Assembly: GCF_027497195.1 (NCBI RefSeq)
Contig: NZ_CP114905.1
Location: 4,847,001-4,911,000 of the forward strand
Length of the DNA stretch: 64,000 bases
Source: Streptomyces sp. WMMC500
GTDB lineage: Bacteria > Actinomycetota > Actinomycetes > Streptomycetales > Streptomycetaceae
Reading direction: 5' to 3'
Positions within the stretch are counted from its first letter, which is position 1, and each line of letters begins with the position of its first letter. Below are positions 8,367-17,168 of this stretch, piece after piece. The notes beneath the pieces are model-generated. The model saw only the letters and a list, made by a program, of their open reading frames with translations. It had not been told where the DNA came from and made no database searches. The translations under genes were made by a program, and so were the position numbers.

Positions 8367-8397
8367 TTGATATCGAACGAGCTATCCTTGATATCAA
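8367..8397. promoter_or_regulatory. paired vapBC operator half-palindromes
   Basis: Two 10-bp dyads, TTGATATCGA (8367-8376) and the perfect palindrome TTGATATCAA (8388-8397), have centres 21 bp apart, two helical turns. They lie directly upstream of vapB, as expected for cooperative binding of two ribbon-helix-helix dimers. The divergent FhuF-like gene starts 36 bp further on and could share this control. Confidence 0.6.
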
Positions 8398-8432
8398 CGG
8401 TAGCACCTGCTCCCTCTCCCCAGGACCCCGCC

Positions 8433-9137
8433 GTGACACCCTCCGCCCCCTCCGCCGGACAGCCGTTGCCCCGTGACGTCGTGGCCCGCGTGCTCGACGA
8501 CGTCGCCGCCGTCGGGCCGTTCTTCGCCCTCGCCGTCGGCGGGCCCGACGACGGCTGGCACCCCGTCGGCGACACCTACGCCCGCGGCGCCGCCGACCTC
8601 GTCGCCGCCACCGCCGGTCGCTACGGCACCGCCGAACTCCGTGTCGGCGCCTCCCTCGTCCAGTTCGGCCACGCCTCCCGGCTCTGGTCCCCCGTGCTCG
8701 CCTGCGTCCTCCTCCACGGCGTCGTACCGGACCTGACCCGGCTCCAGCGCGCCGACGACGGCCCCGCGCTGCGGCTGCCCGTGCCCGCCGGGCGGGCGGC
8801 GCCCGCGGCGGGGCGGCTGCCGGAGGTGCTGTACGACGCGGTGGTGACCCGGCACCTGGAGCCGCTCGCCGCCGGCCTGCGCGTCAAGGTCGCCGCCGGT
8901 CTGCTCTACGGCAACGCCGCCTCCGCGCTCGTCGGCGCCGCCGCCGCGCTCCGCGCCGCCCGCCCGGCGCTCGGCGACCCGCTGACCCGGCTCACCGAGG
9001 CGCTGCTGGCCACCGGCAGGCTGGCCGGCACCGGGGTGCTCACCGGCCCGGGCCCGGCCTTCCGGCGCCGTAGCTGCTGCCTGTACTACCGGGTGCCCGG
9101 CGGCGGCTTGTGCGGCGACTGCTCCCTGCGGGTGTGA
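8433..9137 (+). CDS. FhuF-like [2Fe-2S] ferric iron reductase
   Basis: A 234-aa protein ending in the FhuF signature CC-x10-C-x2-C (C215, C216, C227, C230), which binds a [2Fe-2S] cluster in ferric-siderophore reductases. The body is an Ala/Leu-rich helical domain of about the usual FhuF-like length. The GTG start has AGGA 7 nt upstream. Family knowledge suggests cytoplasmic reduction and release of siderophore iron. It is not adjacent to the iron importer at 19-23 kb, and no iron box was seen in front of it. Confidence 0.82.
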   Translation: MTPSAPSAGQPLPRDVVARVLDDVAAVGPFFALAVGGPDDGWHPVGDTYARGAADLVAATAGRYGTAELRVGASLVQFGHASRLWSPVLACVLLHGVVPDLTRLQRADDGPALRLPVPAGRAAPAAGRLPEVLYDAVVTRHLEPLAAGLRVKVAAGLLYGNAASALVGAAAALRAARPALGDPLTRLTEALLATGRLAGTGVLTGPGPAFRRRSCCLYYRVPGGGLCGDCSLRV

Positions 9138-9171
9138 CCGTCACGCCACCCGGGCCCCCTCGTCGCCCCTC

Positions 9172-10536
9172 TCATCTCTTTCCCCGCGCCCGCAGGAACC
9201 TGTCCGCCCCCTCCTCCAGCCCCACCACCCGCTCCGGATAATCCAGCCCCTCCCGCTCCCCCGCCGGCAGCGTCCACGGCCGGTGGACCGCCGCCCCCGC
9301 CACCCCCGCCAGCTCCGGCACCCACCGCCGCACGTACGCCCCCTGCGGGTCGTAACGCCGCGCCTGCGCCAGCGGGTTGAGCACCCGGTTCGGCCGCGTG
9401 TCGGTGCCCGTGCCCGCCACCCACTGCCAGTTGAGCTGGTTGTTCGCGACGTCGCCGTCGACCAGCAGGTCCAGGAAGTGCGCGGCGCCCACCCGCCAGT
9501 CCACGTACAGCGTCTTCGTCAGGAAGCTCGCCGCCAGCAGCCGCCCGCGGTTGTGCATCCAGCCCTCGTGCGCGAGCTGCCGCATCGCCGCGTCGACGAT
9601 CGGGTACCCGGTGCGCCCCGCCCGCCACGCCGCGGTCCCGGCCCGGTCCCGGCGCCAGCGGTCGCCGTGCGGGCGGTAGTCGGCGTGCGCCGCGTCGGGG
9701 CGCGCGGCGAGCACCTGGTGGTGGAAGTCCCGCCAGGCGAGCTGCCGGACGAAGGCGTCCGCGCCCGCGCCGCCCACCGCGCGGGCGCGGTGCACCAGTT
9801 CGGCGGCGGACACCGTGCCGAAGTGCAGGTGCGGGGAGAGCCGCGAGGTGGCGTCGCCCGCGAGGTCGTCGTGGCGGTCCGCGTACGCGGTCACGCCGCC
9901 GCGCAGCCAGGCCGTGACGCGCCGCCGGCCCTCCTTCTCGCCGCCGCGGGCGAGGCCGGGGGAGACGCCGGGGACCGCCGCCCGGGCCGGCGGCGCGTCG
10001 GAGCGGAGGCCGGGCGGCACCGGGACGCGGCGCGGCGCGGGCAGCGGCGTGCGCGGGGAAGCGGCGTGCCAGCGGCGGAAGTACGGGGTGAACACCGCGA
10101 AGTGGTCCCGGCCCCGCGGCGTGACCGCGCCCGGCGCGAGCGCGGTGACGGATGCGTCGTGCACGGTGAGCCGCCGCCCGTCCGCCGCCAGCGCCTCCCG
10201 CAGCCGGGTCTCGCGGCGCCCCGCGTACGCGCTGACGCCCGCGGCGACGTGGACCTCGTCCGCCCCCGCGTACGCCGCCACCCGTACCGCCTCGCGGACC
10301 GCGTCCCCGGCGCGGACGACGAGCCCGCCGCCGCGCGCCCGCAGCCCCTCGTCGAGGCCGGTCAGGCAGTCCGCCAGGAACGCCCGTCTGTTGGGCGCCG
10401 CGAACCCCGTCCGGGCGAGGGCGTCGTCCGACACGAACAGCGGCACGACCTCGTCGGCGGCGCGCACGGCGGCGTGCAGCGCGGGGTTGTCGTGCAGCCG
10501 CAGGTCGGACGTGAAGAGGCAGACCGCGACGCTCAT
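9172..10536 (-). CDS. phr: deoxyribodipyrimidine photolyase
   Basis: A 454-aa DNA photolyase. It has an N-terminal antenna-binding Rossmann domain (LFTSDLRLHDNPAL) and a C-terminal FAD domain. The FAD domain carries the signatures MHNRGRLLAASFLTKTLYVDWR and DGDVANNQLNWQWVAGTGTD. The Trp electron-transfer residues of this domain appear present. It repairs cyclobutane pyrimidine dimers using blue light. ATG10536 starts the conserved MSVAVCLFTSDLR; the in-frame extension further upstream looks non-coding. Confidence 0.95.
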   Translation of the reverse strand: MSVAVCLFTSDLRLHDNPALHAAVRAADEVVPLFVSDDALARTGFAAPNRRAFLADCLTGLDEGLRARGGGLVVRAGDAVREAVRVAAYAGADEVHVAAGVSAYAGRRETRLREALAADGRRLTVHDASVTALAPGAVTPRGRDHFAVFTPYFRRWHAASPRTPLPAPRRVPVPPGLRSDAPPARAAVPGVSPGLARGGEKEGRRRVTAWLRGGVTAYADRHDDLAGDATSRLSPHLHFGTVSAAELVHRARAVGGAGADAFVRQLAWRDFHHQVLAARPDAAHADYRPHGDRWRRDRAGTAAWRAGRTGYPIVDAAMRQLAHEGWMHNRGRLLAASFLTKTLYVDWRVGAAHFLDLLVDGDVANNQLNWQWVAGTGTDTRPNRVLNPLAQARRYDPQGAYVRRWVPELAGVAGAAVHRPWTLPAGEREGLDYPERVVGLEEGADRFLRARGKR

Positions 10537-10678
10537 GGCGGCATTCTCACGCCGCCGGGGCGCCGCGCCGCGCCGCCATGCCGATGGCGTACGAGCGGAC
10601 CCGCCGCCGTGACGTGCGGCGTCGAAGGCCCCTACCGGAGCGGCGTTTATCGATTCGTGACCCGGCAAGACGCCGTCC

Positions 10679-10963
10679 ATGTCGAACAGAAGCAGACCCA
10701 GTGCGGCGGCGGTGGTCGCCGCGATCGCGGATCTGGCCGCGATCCTCATCGGACTGTGGATACTCCTGTACATCCTCGACGCGAACCGCTCGAACGACTT
10801 CGTCGACTTCGTGCACGACGTCGCGAGCTGGCTCGCGGGCTGGTCCCGCGACATGTTCACCGTCGATCCGGACTGGTGGCAGGTCATGCTCAACTACGGG
10901 CTCGCCGCCGTCGTGTATCTCGCGGTCGGGCACGCGGCGTCCCGGGCGGTCAGGCGGTGGTGA
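10679..10963 (+). CDS. small two-TM membrane protein
   Basis: A 94-aa protein with two hydrophobic helices (about 10-32 and 68-88) joined by a loop rich in Asp and Trp (SNDFVDFVHDVASWLAGWSRDM, DPDWWQVM). It ends in a basic tail (RAVRRW). No named family was recognised. It precedes the STAS and sigma-factor genes in the same direction with a 50-bp gap. The ribosome site is weak. Confidence 0.7.
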   Translation: MSNRSRPSAAAVVAAIADLAAILIGLWILLYILDANRSNDFVDFVHDVASWLAGWSRDMFTVDPDWWQVMLNYGLAAVVYLAVGHAASRAVRRW

Positions 10964-11013
10964 ACCGGCGGTGACCTGAGCCGCGCACCGCCGCCCCGAG
11001 TGAGGGAGGGCCG

Positions 11014-11430
11014 ATGAACGCGCCCCGACTGACGTTGCTCGTGCTCAGCTCCAGCGCGGAGTGCACGGTGATCCGCGTCGGCGGCGAGCTCGACCACGGG
11101 GGCGAGCGGCTCTTCCTCGACACCGTCGGGTCGTGCGTGGACTCCGGGCACCGCTACGTCGTCCTCGACCTGACCACGCTGACCTTCTGCGACTCCCGCG
11201 GCCTCAACTGCCTCTTCGCGGTGCGCTGGCTGCTGCGCCGGCAGGGCGGCGAGCTGATGCTCGCCGCCGTCGGCCGGCGGGTGGCGTACCTGCTGGAGCA
11301 GACGGGCACCACCGACGTGATCACCACGTACGGCAGTGTGCGGGAGGCGCTGGACCGCGTGCCGGCGCCGCTGCGGGCGAGGTGGCCCCCGGGCGCCGTC
11401 CCGGGGGCCACCCGCCGCCCTTCGCCCTAG
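11014..11430 (+). CDS. STAS-domain anti-sigma factor antagonist
   Basis: A 138-aa SpoIIAA/RsbV-like protein. The STAS fold shows VIRVGGELDHGG at the N-terminus and the phosphorylation loop LTFCDSRGLN, with the acceptor Ser at residue 61. An antagonist of this type releases a SigB/F-family sigma factor from its anti-sigma kinase when dephosphorylated. ATG11014 has a strong GGGAGG site. The sigma factor gene lies 170 bp downstream, supporting a linked partner switch; the anti-sigma kinase itself is not in the window. Confidence 0.9.
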   Translation: MNAPRLTLLVLSSSAECTVIRVGGELDHGGERLFLDTVGSCVDSGHRYVVLDLTTLTFCDSRGLNCLFAVRWLLRRQGGELMLAAVGRRVAYLLEQTGTTDVITTYGSVREALDRVPAPLRARWPPGAVPGATRRPSP

Positions 11431-11601
11431 CAGTTCCGGCGTGCTGCAAATGGCCCACGGACAGGAGGAAATACGAGCTGGAAGGGGGGTCGTCGGGTCA
11501 CGTTGGTTACGGGAGCAAAGTAACGGTCAGGTATAGCCGCCGTGATGACGGGTAGCCGCACACAACGCCTGTCGAGCAGAAGTCCACATCAGGGGGACAC
11601 C

Positions 11602-12504
11602 ATGACGACATTCGTGACGAGCGACCGCGAGTCCCGGAGCGGCACCGCCACGTGCCCCGGCGCGGGACCGGCCGCCGACCCTGGCGCCGACCCGCTCGCC
11701 GGCCTCGACCTGCCGCCGCTGCCCGAGCTGCGCGAGGCGAGCACCGCCGACGCGCGGGCCCTGTCCCGCGTCCTCTTCGCCCGGCTGGCGGAGCTGGAGG
11801 AGGGCACGCACGCGTACTCGTACGTCCGCAACACCCTCGTCGAGCTGAACCTCGCGCTCGTCCGCTACGCCGTCGGCCGCTTCCGGCTGCGCAGCGAGTC
11901 CCGCGAGGACGTCGTGCAGGTCGGCACCGTCGGCCTCATCAAGGCGATCAACCGCTACGACCTCGGCGAGGGCACCGAGTTCCCCACGTTCGCGCTGCCG
12001 ACGATCGTGGGTGAGATCAAGCGCCACTTCCGCGACACCTCCTGGGCGGTGCGGGTGCCGCGCCGGATGCAGGAGCGCCGGCTGACGCTGGCGAAGGCCA
12101 GCGCGCGGCTGGAGCAGACGCTCGGCCGCGGCCCGAGCGTCACGGAGCTGGCCGAACAGACCGGCCTGGACGAGGACGAGGTCGTCGAGGGGCTGGTCGC
12201 CGCCAACGCGTACAAGACGTCCTCGCTCGACTACCACGCCGCCGACGAGGAGGGCGAGTCGTTCCTCGCGCGGCGCACCGGGGCACCGGACCCCGACCTG
12301 GAGAAGGTCGAGAACCTGGTGTCGCTCAAGCCGCTGGTCGAGGCACTGCCGGAGCGCGACCGGAAGGTGCTGGACCTGCGGTTCGGCGCCGAGATGACGC
12401 AGAGCGAGATCGGCGCCGAGCTGGGCATCTCGCAGATGCACGTGTCCCGGCTGCTGTCCTCGATCCTCCGTCGGCTGCGCGACGGGCTGACCGAGCCGGC
12501 GTGA
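11602..12504 (+). CDS. SigB/SigF-type RNA polymerase sigma factor
   Basis: A 300-aa sigma-70 group 3 factor. Region 2 has SREDVVQVGTVGLIKAINRYDLGEGTEFPTFA; region 3 includes VPRRMQERRL and SVTELAEQTGL. Region 4 ends with TQSEIGAELGISQMHVSRLLSSILRRL. Streptomyces has many such sigma factors for osmotic, oxidative and sporulation stress; the exact paralogue cannot be assigned. ATG11602 is preceded by AGGGGGACACC. It overlaps the next gene by 4 bp (GTGA), so the two are translationally coupled. Confidence 0.93.
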   Translation: MTTFVTSDRESRSGTATCPGAGPAADPGADPLAGLDLPPLPELREASTADARALSRVLFARLAELEEGTHAYSYVRNTLVELNLALVRYAVGRFRLRSESREDVVQVGTVGLIKAINRYDLGEGTEFPTFALPTIVGEIKRHFRDTSWAVRVPRRMQERRLTLAKASARLEQTLGRGPSVTELAEQTGLDEDEVVEGLVAANAYKTSSLDYHAADEEGESFLARRTGAPDPDLEKVENLVSLKPLVEALPERDRKVLDLRFGAEMTQSEIGAELGISQMHVSRLLSSILRRLRDGLTEPA

Positions 12505-14303
12505 GCGCGGGCGCGCGCGTGCGGCGGGCCGGGCAGGGCGGGTTGACCGGGTTGACCGGGTTCACCGCGGGCTCCGGGCGTACCGGAGGCTCCGCGAGCG
12601 GCGTGAGCAGTGCGCTCTCCGGGCTCGTACGCCGCCGGAAGGCGACCGGGACCGCCGGGGCCCTGCGCGGGGCCCGGGCCGCCGCCGAAGCCGCCGCCGG
12701 GGGCCTCGCCGCCGCCGGACGGGCCGGCGGGCCCGGGGCGCGGCGGACGGCGCGCGTGCTGCGCGCCGCGGGGCACGGGGTGTACGAGGACGTCGTCGCC
12801 GCCGGGAGCGGCAGCCGCCGGACGGTGGGCCGGCGGCTGCGCCGGGCGGACCACGTGCTCTTCGCCCGGGTCGCCGCGACGCGCTGGCCCGGCGCGGAGC
12901 CGGTGCTGCCGCGGCTGAGCCGCGGCGCCGACCACGGCCTCCTCTGGTTCGGCGCCGCCGCGACGATCGCCGCGCTCGGCGGCTCGCGCGGCCGGCGCGC
13001 CGCGCTGCGCGGCGTCGGGTCGCTGGCGCTGGCCTCCGCGACGGTGAACACGGCCGGCAAGGGCGCGTTCCGCCGCGCCCGGCCCGTGCTCGACGCGGTG
13101 CCCGTCATACGGCACCTCGCGCGCCAGCCGATAACGTCCTCCTTCCCCTCCGGCCACTCCGCCTCCGCCGCCGCCTTCGTGTGCGGGGTGGCGTTCGAGT
13201 CGCCGCGGTGGGCCGCGGTCCTGGCGCCGGTCGCCTGGTCGGTCGCCTTCTCCCGGGTCTACACCGGCGTGCACTACCCCAGCGACGTGCTCGCCGGCTC
13301 GGCGCTGGGCCTCGGCGCGGCGCTCGTCGTACGCCGCCTGGTGCCGCCGCGCCCCCGCCCGCCGCACCCCGCGCCGCCGCCCGCGGCGGCGCCCGCGCTG
13401 CCGGACGGGACGGGGCTGTACGTCGTGATAAACCCCGCCTCGGGCGTGCAGCCGCAGCTCCTCGACCCCGTACGGCAGCTCGCGGCCGTGCTGCCGGAAG
13501 CCGACGTGGCCGTCGTCGGCGACGACAACGGCCCGCTGCCCGACCTGCTCGACACCGCCGCGAAGGAGGCGGCGCGGCACGGCGGCGCCCTGGGCGTGTG
13601 CGGCGGCGACGGCTCGGTGGCCGCGGCGGCGGTGGCGGCCATGCGGTACGGGGTGCCGCTGGCGGTGCTGCCGGGCGGCACGTTCAACCACTTCGCCACC
13701 GACCTCGGCGTCGAGAGCATCCCCGAGGCGTGCCGGGCGGTGGCGCGCGGCAGCGCCGTCGCCGTCGACGTCGGCCGGCTCCTGCCGCGGGCGCCGGGCG
13801 ACGGTCCCGTCTACTTCCTGAACACCCTGAGCCTCGGCATCTACCCCGAGCTGGTCCGGTGGCGCGAGCGCTTCTCGCCGATGCTCGGCGGGCCGCTGGG
13901 GTCGGTCGCGGCGACGCTGCGCGTCATACGTACGGCGGAGCCGGTCGGCGCGCGGATCAACGGCCGGTGGCGGAACCTCTGGCTGCTGTTCGCCGGCTCG
14001 GGCGCGTACCACAGCGTGGGCGTCGCGCCGGTGCGCCGCGACAACCTCGCCGACGGGGTGCTGGACGTGCGCACCGCCCACGCCGGGCGCCTCGGCCGCG
14101 CCCGGCTGCTGGCCACCGCGCTGGCCGGCGGTCTGGCCAGGACCCGGCTGTACGCCGCGGGGCGGTTGCGCCGGGTCGCCGTCGCGGGGCTGCCGGAGGG
14201 CACCCGCATGGCGTACGACGGCGAGGTCGTCGCCGCGCCGACCGCGTTCGTGCTGGATAAGCTCGAAAGAGCGCTGACCGTCTACCGGCCGGCCAAGGAC
14301 TGA
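12501..14303 (+). CDS. PAP2 phosphatase-diacylglycerol kinase fusion
   Basis: A bifunctional lipid enzyme of up to 600 aa. Residues about 110-275 are a PAP2 phosphatase with motifs KGAFRRARP, PSGHS and SRVYTGVHYPSD. Residues about 305-600 are a DAGK/YegS-type lipid kinase with GGDGSVAAAA and PGGTFNHFATDLG. The GTG at 12501 overlaps the sigma-factor stop. However, the first ~100 residues are Ala/Gly/Arg low complexity and include a short tandem repeat, so a later GTG start (for example 12603) is possible. It probably acts on phosphatidate/diacylglycerol at the membrane, and coupling to a stress sigma factor suggests envelope remodelling. Confidence 0.9.
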   Translation: MSAGARVRRAGQGGLTGLTGFTAGSGRTGGSASGVSSALSGLVRRRKATGTAGALRGARAAAEAAAGGLAAAGRAGGPGARRTARVLRAAGHGVYEDVVAAGSGSRRTVGRRLRRADHVLFARVAATRWPGAEPVLPRLSRGADHGLLWFGAAATIAALGGSRGRRAALRGVGSLALASATVNTAGKGAFRRARPVLDAVPVIRHLARQPITSSFPSGHSASAAAFVCGVAFESPRWAAVLAPVAWSVAFSRVYTGVHYPSDVLAGSALGLGAALVVRRLVPPRPRPPHPAPPPAAAPALPDGTGLYVVINPASGVQPQLLDPVRQLAAVLPEADVAVVGDDNGPLPDLLDTAAKEAARHGGALGVCGGDGSVAAAAVAAMRYGVPLAVLPGGTFNHFATDLGVESIPEACRAVARGSAVAVDVGRLLPRAPGDGPVYFLNTLSLGIYPELVRWRERFSPMLGGPLGSVAATLRVIRTAEPVGARINGRWRNLWLLFAGSGAYHSVGVAPVRRDNLADGVLDVRTAHAGRLGRARLLATALAGGLARTRLYAAGRLRRVAVAGLPEGTRMAYDGEVVAAPTAFVLDKLERALTVYRPAKD

Positions 14304-14323
14304 CGCATCCCCCGGGAGGCACG

Positions 14324-14680
14324 GTGTTCGAGGCACACGACATCCGCGAGTGGCGCGGCCACCCCGTCCGCGGCGCGGACGGCGGCAAGATCGGAGAGAT
14401 GGAGGCCGTGTACGTCGACACGCGTACCGACGTGCCGTCCTTCGCCACCGTCAAGGCCGGCGTGCCGGGCCGGCGGCGGCTGGTGTTCGTACCGCTGGAC
14501 GGCGCCTCCGTCAGCCCCGGGTACGTGACGGTCGCGTACGACAAGAGCCAGGTCAAGGGCGCGCCGTCGATCGACACGGACGGCGAGCTGGCGTTCGAGC
14601 AGGAGCCTGCGGTCTACAGCCACTACGAGCTGGAGTACGAAGCGGGCGCCGCGGGCGAACGCAGGCTGGCCCGGCGCTGA
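14324..14680 (+). CDS. PRC-barrel domain protein
   Basis: A 118-aa protein with an N-terminal PRC-barrel (IREWRGHPVRGADGGKIGEMEAVYVDTRTDVPSF, then RRLVFVPLDGASV), followed by a Tyr/Glu-rich tail. The GTG start follows CGGGAGG. It lies 20 bp after the lipid enzyme gene, so it is probably in the sigma-factor operon. Related Streptomyces proteins are stress-linked; the molecular role is unknown. Confidence 0.88.
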   Translation: MFEAHDIREWRGHPVRGADGGKIGEMEAVYVDTRTDVPSFATVKAGVPGRRRLVFVPLDGASVSPGYVTVAYDKSQVKGAPSIDTDGELAFEQEPAVYSHYELEYEAGAAGERRLARR

Positions 14681-14733
14681 CCCCGCCGGCCGCCGCGCCC
14701 CGCCACCGCCCGTACGGCCGTCGCGGCGCCCCC

Positions 14734-15654
14734 TCACCGCGGTACGGCCGGCACCGCCGGGCGCCGCGGGCGGCGGGCCGTCTCCGGCGGGGCCGCCGCG
14801 CGGGCCAGCAGCGCGTTGAACTGCGCGCCGGCCAGGAGCGCCAGGTTCGAGAACCACAGCCAGATCAGGAAGACGACGACCCCCGCCAGCGACCCGTACA
14901 GCCTGCTGTACGTCCACGCCGCGTACGACGCGTAGAACGCGAAGCCCGCCGACGCCAGCAGCCACAGCGCGCCCGCCAGCAGCCCGCCCGGAATCGCGTG
15001 CATGACCGTCCGCGACTCGGGCGGTCCCGAGCGGAAGAGCAGCAGCACCAGCAGCGCCGCCACGAAGACCAGGAACGGCCAGCGCAGGAACTCCCACGCC
15101 GCGGCCGACTGCTCGCCCAGCCCGAACGGCCGCCCCAGCGCCCGCGCGACCGGCGCGGTGACCACCAGCGTGAGCGCGCCGGACACCAGCAGCGTCAGCA
15201 GCAGCAGCGCCATCGCCAGGATCGCCGGCGCGCGGCGCAGCACGGGCCGGCTGTCGGGGGTGCCGTACATCGCGTGCAGGGCGCGGCGGAAGACGGACAG
15301 GAAGCTGCACGCGGACCAGACGGCGCTGGCCACGCCCACGACGGTGAGGATCCAGGCGGTGGAGTCCCCGCGGGTGACGTCGTGGAGCGCGTCGTTGAGC
15401 GCGGTGCCGGAGCCGGCGGGGGCCAGCCCGGTGACGTAGGCGATGAGGGCTTCGGTGCCCGAGGGGTCGGCGAGGCCGATGACGGTGAGGGTGACGAAGA
15501 GCGTGGGCAGGACGGTGAGTATGGCGTAGTACGTGAGGGCGGCGGCGTAGTCGCTGATGTCGTCGTTCCAGAGGGCCACGGGGGTACGGCGCAGGGCGGC
15601 GCGGTAGCGCGCCCACTCCGTACCCTCGTCCCGCGCGTGCGCCCCACGCTTCAT
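14734..15654 (-). CDS. YihY/virulence factor BrkB family membrane protein
   Basis: A 306-aa integral membrane protein of the YihY/BrkB (formerly 'ribonuclease BN') family. It has about six TM segments, the family-typical start DDISDYAAALTYYAILTVLPTLFV, and the late segment LYGSLAGVVVFLIWLWFSNLALLAGAQFNALL. The biochemical role of the family is unsettled. It is convergent with the PRC-barrel gene and belongs to the same envelope/stress neighbourhood. Confidence 0.92.
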   Translation of the reverse strand: MKRGAHARDEGTEWARYRAALRRTPVALWNDDISDYAAALTYYAILTVLPTLFVTLTVIGLADPSGTEALIAYVTGLAPAGSGTALNDALHDVTRGDSTAWILTVVGVASAVWSACSFLSVFRRALHAMYGTPDSRPVLRRAPAILAMALLLLTLLVSGALTLVVTAPVARALGRPFGLGEQSAAAWEFLRWPFLVFVAALLVLLLFRSGPPESRTVMHAIPGGLLAGALWLLASAGFAFYASYAAWTYSRLYGSLAGVVVFLIWLWFSNLALLAGAQFNALLARAAAPPETARRPRRPAVPAVPR

Positions 15655-15756
15655 CGGCTCCGACTCCGATCGTCGTTCACTTCGCCACCGCCCGAACGCC
15701 CGCCCGGCATACCGCCGCGGACCCCTCCTGTCTACCGTGTGCGGGCCCCGGGTTCT

Positions 15757-16368
15757 TCAACCGGCGGGGCGCGGCCCGCGGAAGAGCCGCTGCCACCAGC
15801 GTCGGCGCGGTGGGTGCACGGCGCGGCCGAGCCGGCGGCCGAGGAACAGATAGCCGAGGAATGCCCCGGTGGTGTTCAGGATGACGTCATCGATGTCGAA
15901 CGCCCGGCCGGTGAGGAACGTGCCCTGGACCACCTCGACCGCCGTCATCACCAGGGCGGTGCACAGCCCCACCCGCAGCAGGCCGCGGGCGCGCGGCACG
16001 AGCACGGGTAGCAGCAGCCCGAAGGGGACGCCGAGCAGGATGTTGCCGCCGAGCTGCCGGAGGGTGTCGACGAACGCCGGCTGGGTGACGTAGTCGCGGA
16101 TGGAGTCGCCGGGGCGCAGGTTCGTGTGCGTCATCGGCTCGGAGGCGGCGGACTTCTCCAGCGTCAGCCGCGCCAGCACCACGGCGAACGCCACCATCAG
16201 GGCGAACGCCACCAGCATCGCCAGCCAGCGCACCCACCGCGCCACGGGCGCCGCGTCGGCGGGCTTCGCCTCCCGTTCCGGGGGCGGTTCCGCCGCGGTG
16301 GCGGTGGCTGTGTCTGTGGCGGCGGAGGTGGTCGTGGTCGGGTCCCGGCGCCTGCGGGAGGTCCCCAT
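15757..16368 (-). CDS. VanZ family protein
   Basis: A 203-aa membrane protein with a Thr/Ala-rich cytoplasmic N-terminus and about four to five TM helices. VanZ-like motifs are NILLGVPFGLLLPVL, TAVEVVQGTFLTGRAFDIDDVILNTTGAFLGYL. VanZ confers low-level teicoplanin resistance in enterococci; actinobacterial relatives have no fixed function. Its ATG overlaps the stop of the upstream DUF2267 gene (ATGA), so the two are coupled. Confidence 0.88.
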   Translation of the reverse strand: MGTSRRRRDPTTTTSAATDTATATAAEPPPEREAKPADAAPVARWVRWLAMLVAFALMVAFAVVLARLTLEKSAASEPMTHTNLRPGDSIRDYVTQPAFVDTLRQLGGNILLGVPFGLLLPVLVPRARGLLRVGLCTALVMTAVEVVQGTFLTGRAFDIDDVILNTTGAFLGYLFLGRRLGRAVHPPRRRWWQRLFRGPRPAG

Positions 16369-16820
16369 CACGACCCCCCGAGGCCGAAGAACCGGGCGTG
16401 GTCGTCGGGGAGCCTGTCGAGGATCCGGCGCAGCAGTTCGGGCTCGACGGCGTCGGCGAGGGCGCCGAGTACGGCGTCGGTGTCGCGGGCGGCGGCGGCC
16501 TTGCCGGTGTGCTCGCGGTCGGCGACCGCCTCGATGAAGCCGTCGGGGGTGCGCGCGTGGTCGGCCGGCGCGGTCCCGGCGAGCAGCGGACCGCAGGCGG
16601 GCGGCAGCACCCTGGCCAGCTCGGTCCTGTCGTCCCCGAGCAGCCGGGTGCCGAGCACTTCGACGACGGTGGTGACGGCCTGCGCGGCGTCGCGCAGGTC
16701 CGCGTACCGCCCCCGGCGCTGTACGTCGCGCAGCAGTCCGTCCGGCGTCAGCCGCGGGGAGCCGTCGGCGGTGCCGCCGGCGCTCCGCGACTCGTCGGCG
16801 GACGGGGGCATGGAAGACAT
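16368..16820 (-). CDS. DUF2267 family protein
   Basis: A 150-aa helical protein. Residues about 20-145 match DUF2267 (LLRDVQRRGRYADLRDAAQAVTTVVEVLGTRL, then LPPACGPLLAG, LEPELLRRILDRLPDDHARFF-like end). ATG16820 has AAGGGAGGG just upstream. It is the first gene of a two-gene operon with vanZ. DUF2267 proteins are common in actinobacterial stress loci, with no known activity. Confidence 0.85.
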   Translation of the reverse strand: MSSMPPSADESRSAGGTADGSPRLTPDGLLRDVQRRGRYADLRDAAQAVTTVVEVLGTRLLGDDRTELARVLPPACGPLLAGTAPADHARTPDGFIEAVADREHTGKAAAARDTDAVLGALADAVEPELLRRILDRLPDDHARFFGLGGS

Positions 16821-17168
16821 GAACCCTCCCTTCCGGGGCCGGGCGGAGTGCCCGGCGCGGTGTGAGCGGGCGGTTACCCGGCCGTCCGGCCGGTATGCAC
16901 GGGGCCGTGACCGCTGGGCCGCCCGCGGCCCGGTGGGGCACGCGGGAGACGTGAGCCGCGCACCGGGGCGGTCACCCGGATCCGTCCCCCGCCCCGGGCC
17001 GTGCCCCGGGGCACCCCGCCCGCCGTCGGCTACGCCGCGGCGCGGGCCGGCCCCGTGTCCGGCCCGTGCCGCGGCAGTCCCGGTGCGGCGGCGGTGTACG
17101 CGGTGTAGGTGACGTACGCGAGCGGCCCGGCGTCCGTTCACGCGCCCGCGTCTTACGCGCCCCGCGTC
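16821..17168. other. intergenic region, promoter of DUF2267-vanZ operon
   Basis: This 348-bp region follows the hydrolase gene and precedes the DUF2267 gene on the minus strand. It contains a possible SigB-type promoter (listed separately) and short GCGCCCGCG direct repeats near 17140-17175. No gene seen. Confidence 0.5.
16874..16898 (-). promoter_or_regulatory. candidate SigB-type promoter
   Basis: On the minus strand, GCAT, 15 nt, then GGGTAA fits the relaxed Streptomyces SigB consensus GNNT-N14-16-GGGTA. It lies 54 bp upstream of the DUF2267 start. The match is short and GC-rich sequence gives chance hits. Confidence 0.25.

Noticed and set aside
11505..11534. Possible SigB-type promoter (GGTTAC ... 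AGGTAT) before the sigma-factor gene
   Set aside because: The spacing of 18 to 19 nt and both hexamers deviate from GNNT-N14-16-GGGTA; too weak to call.
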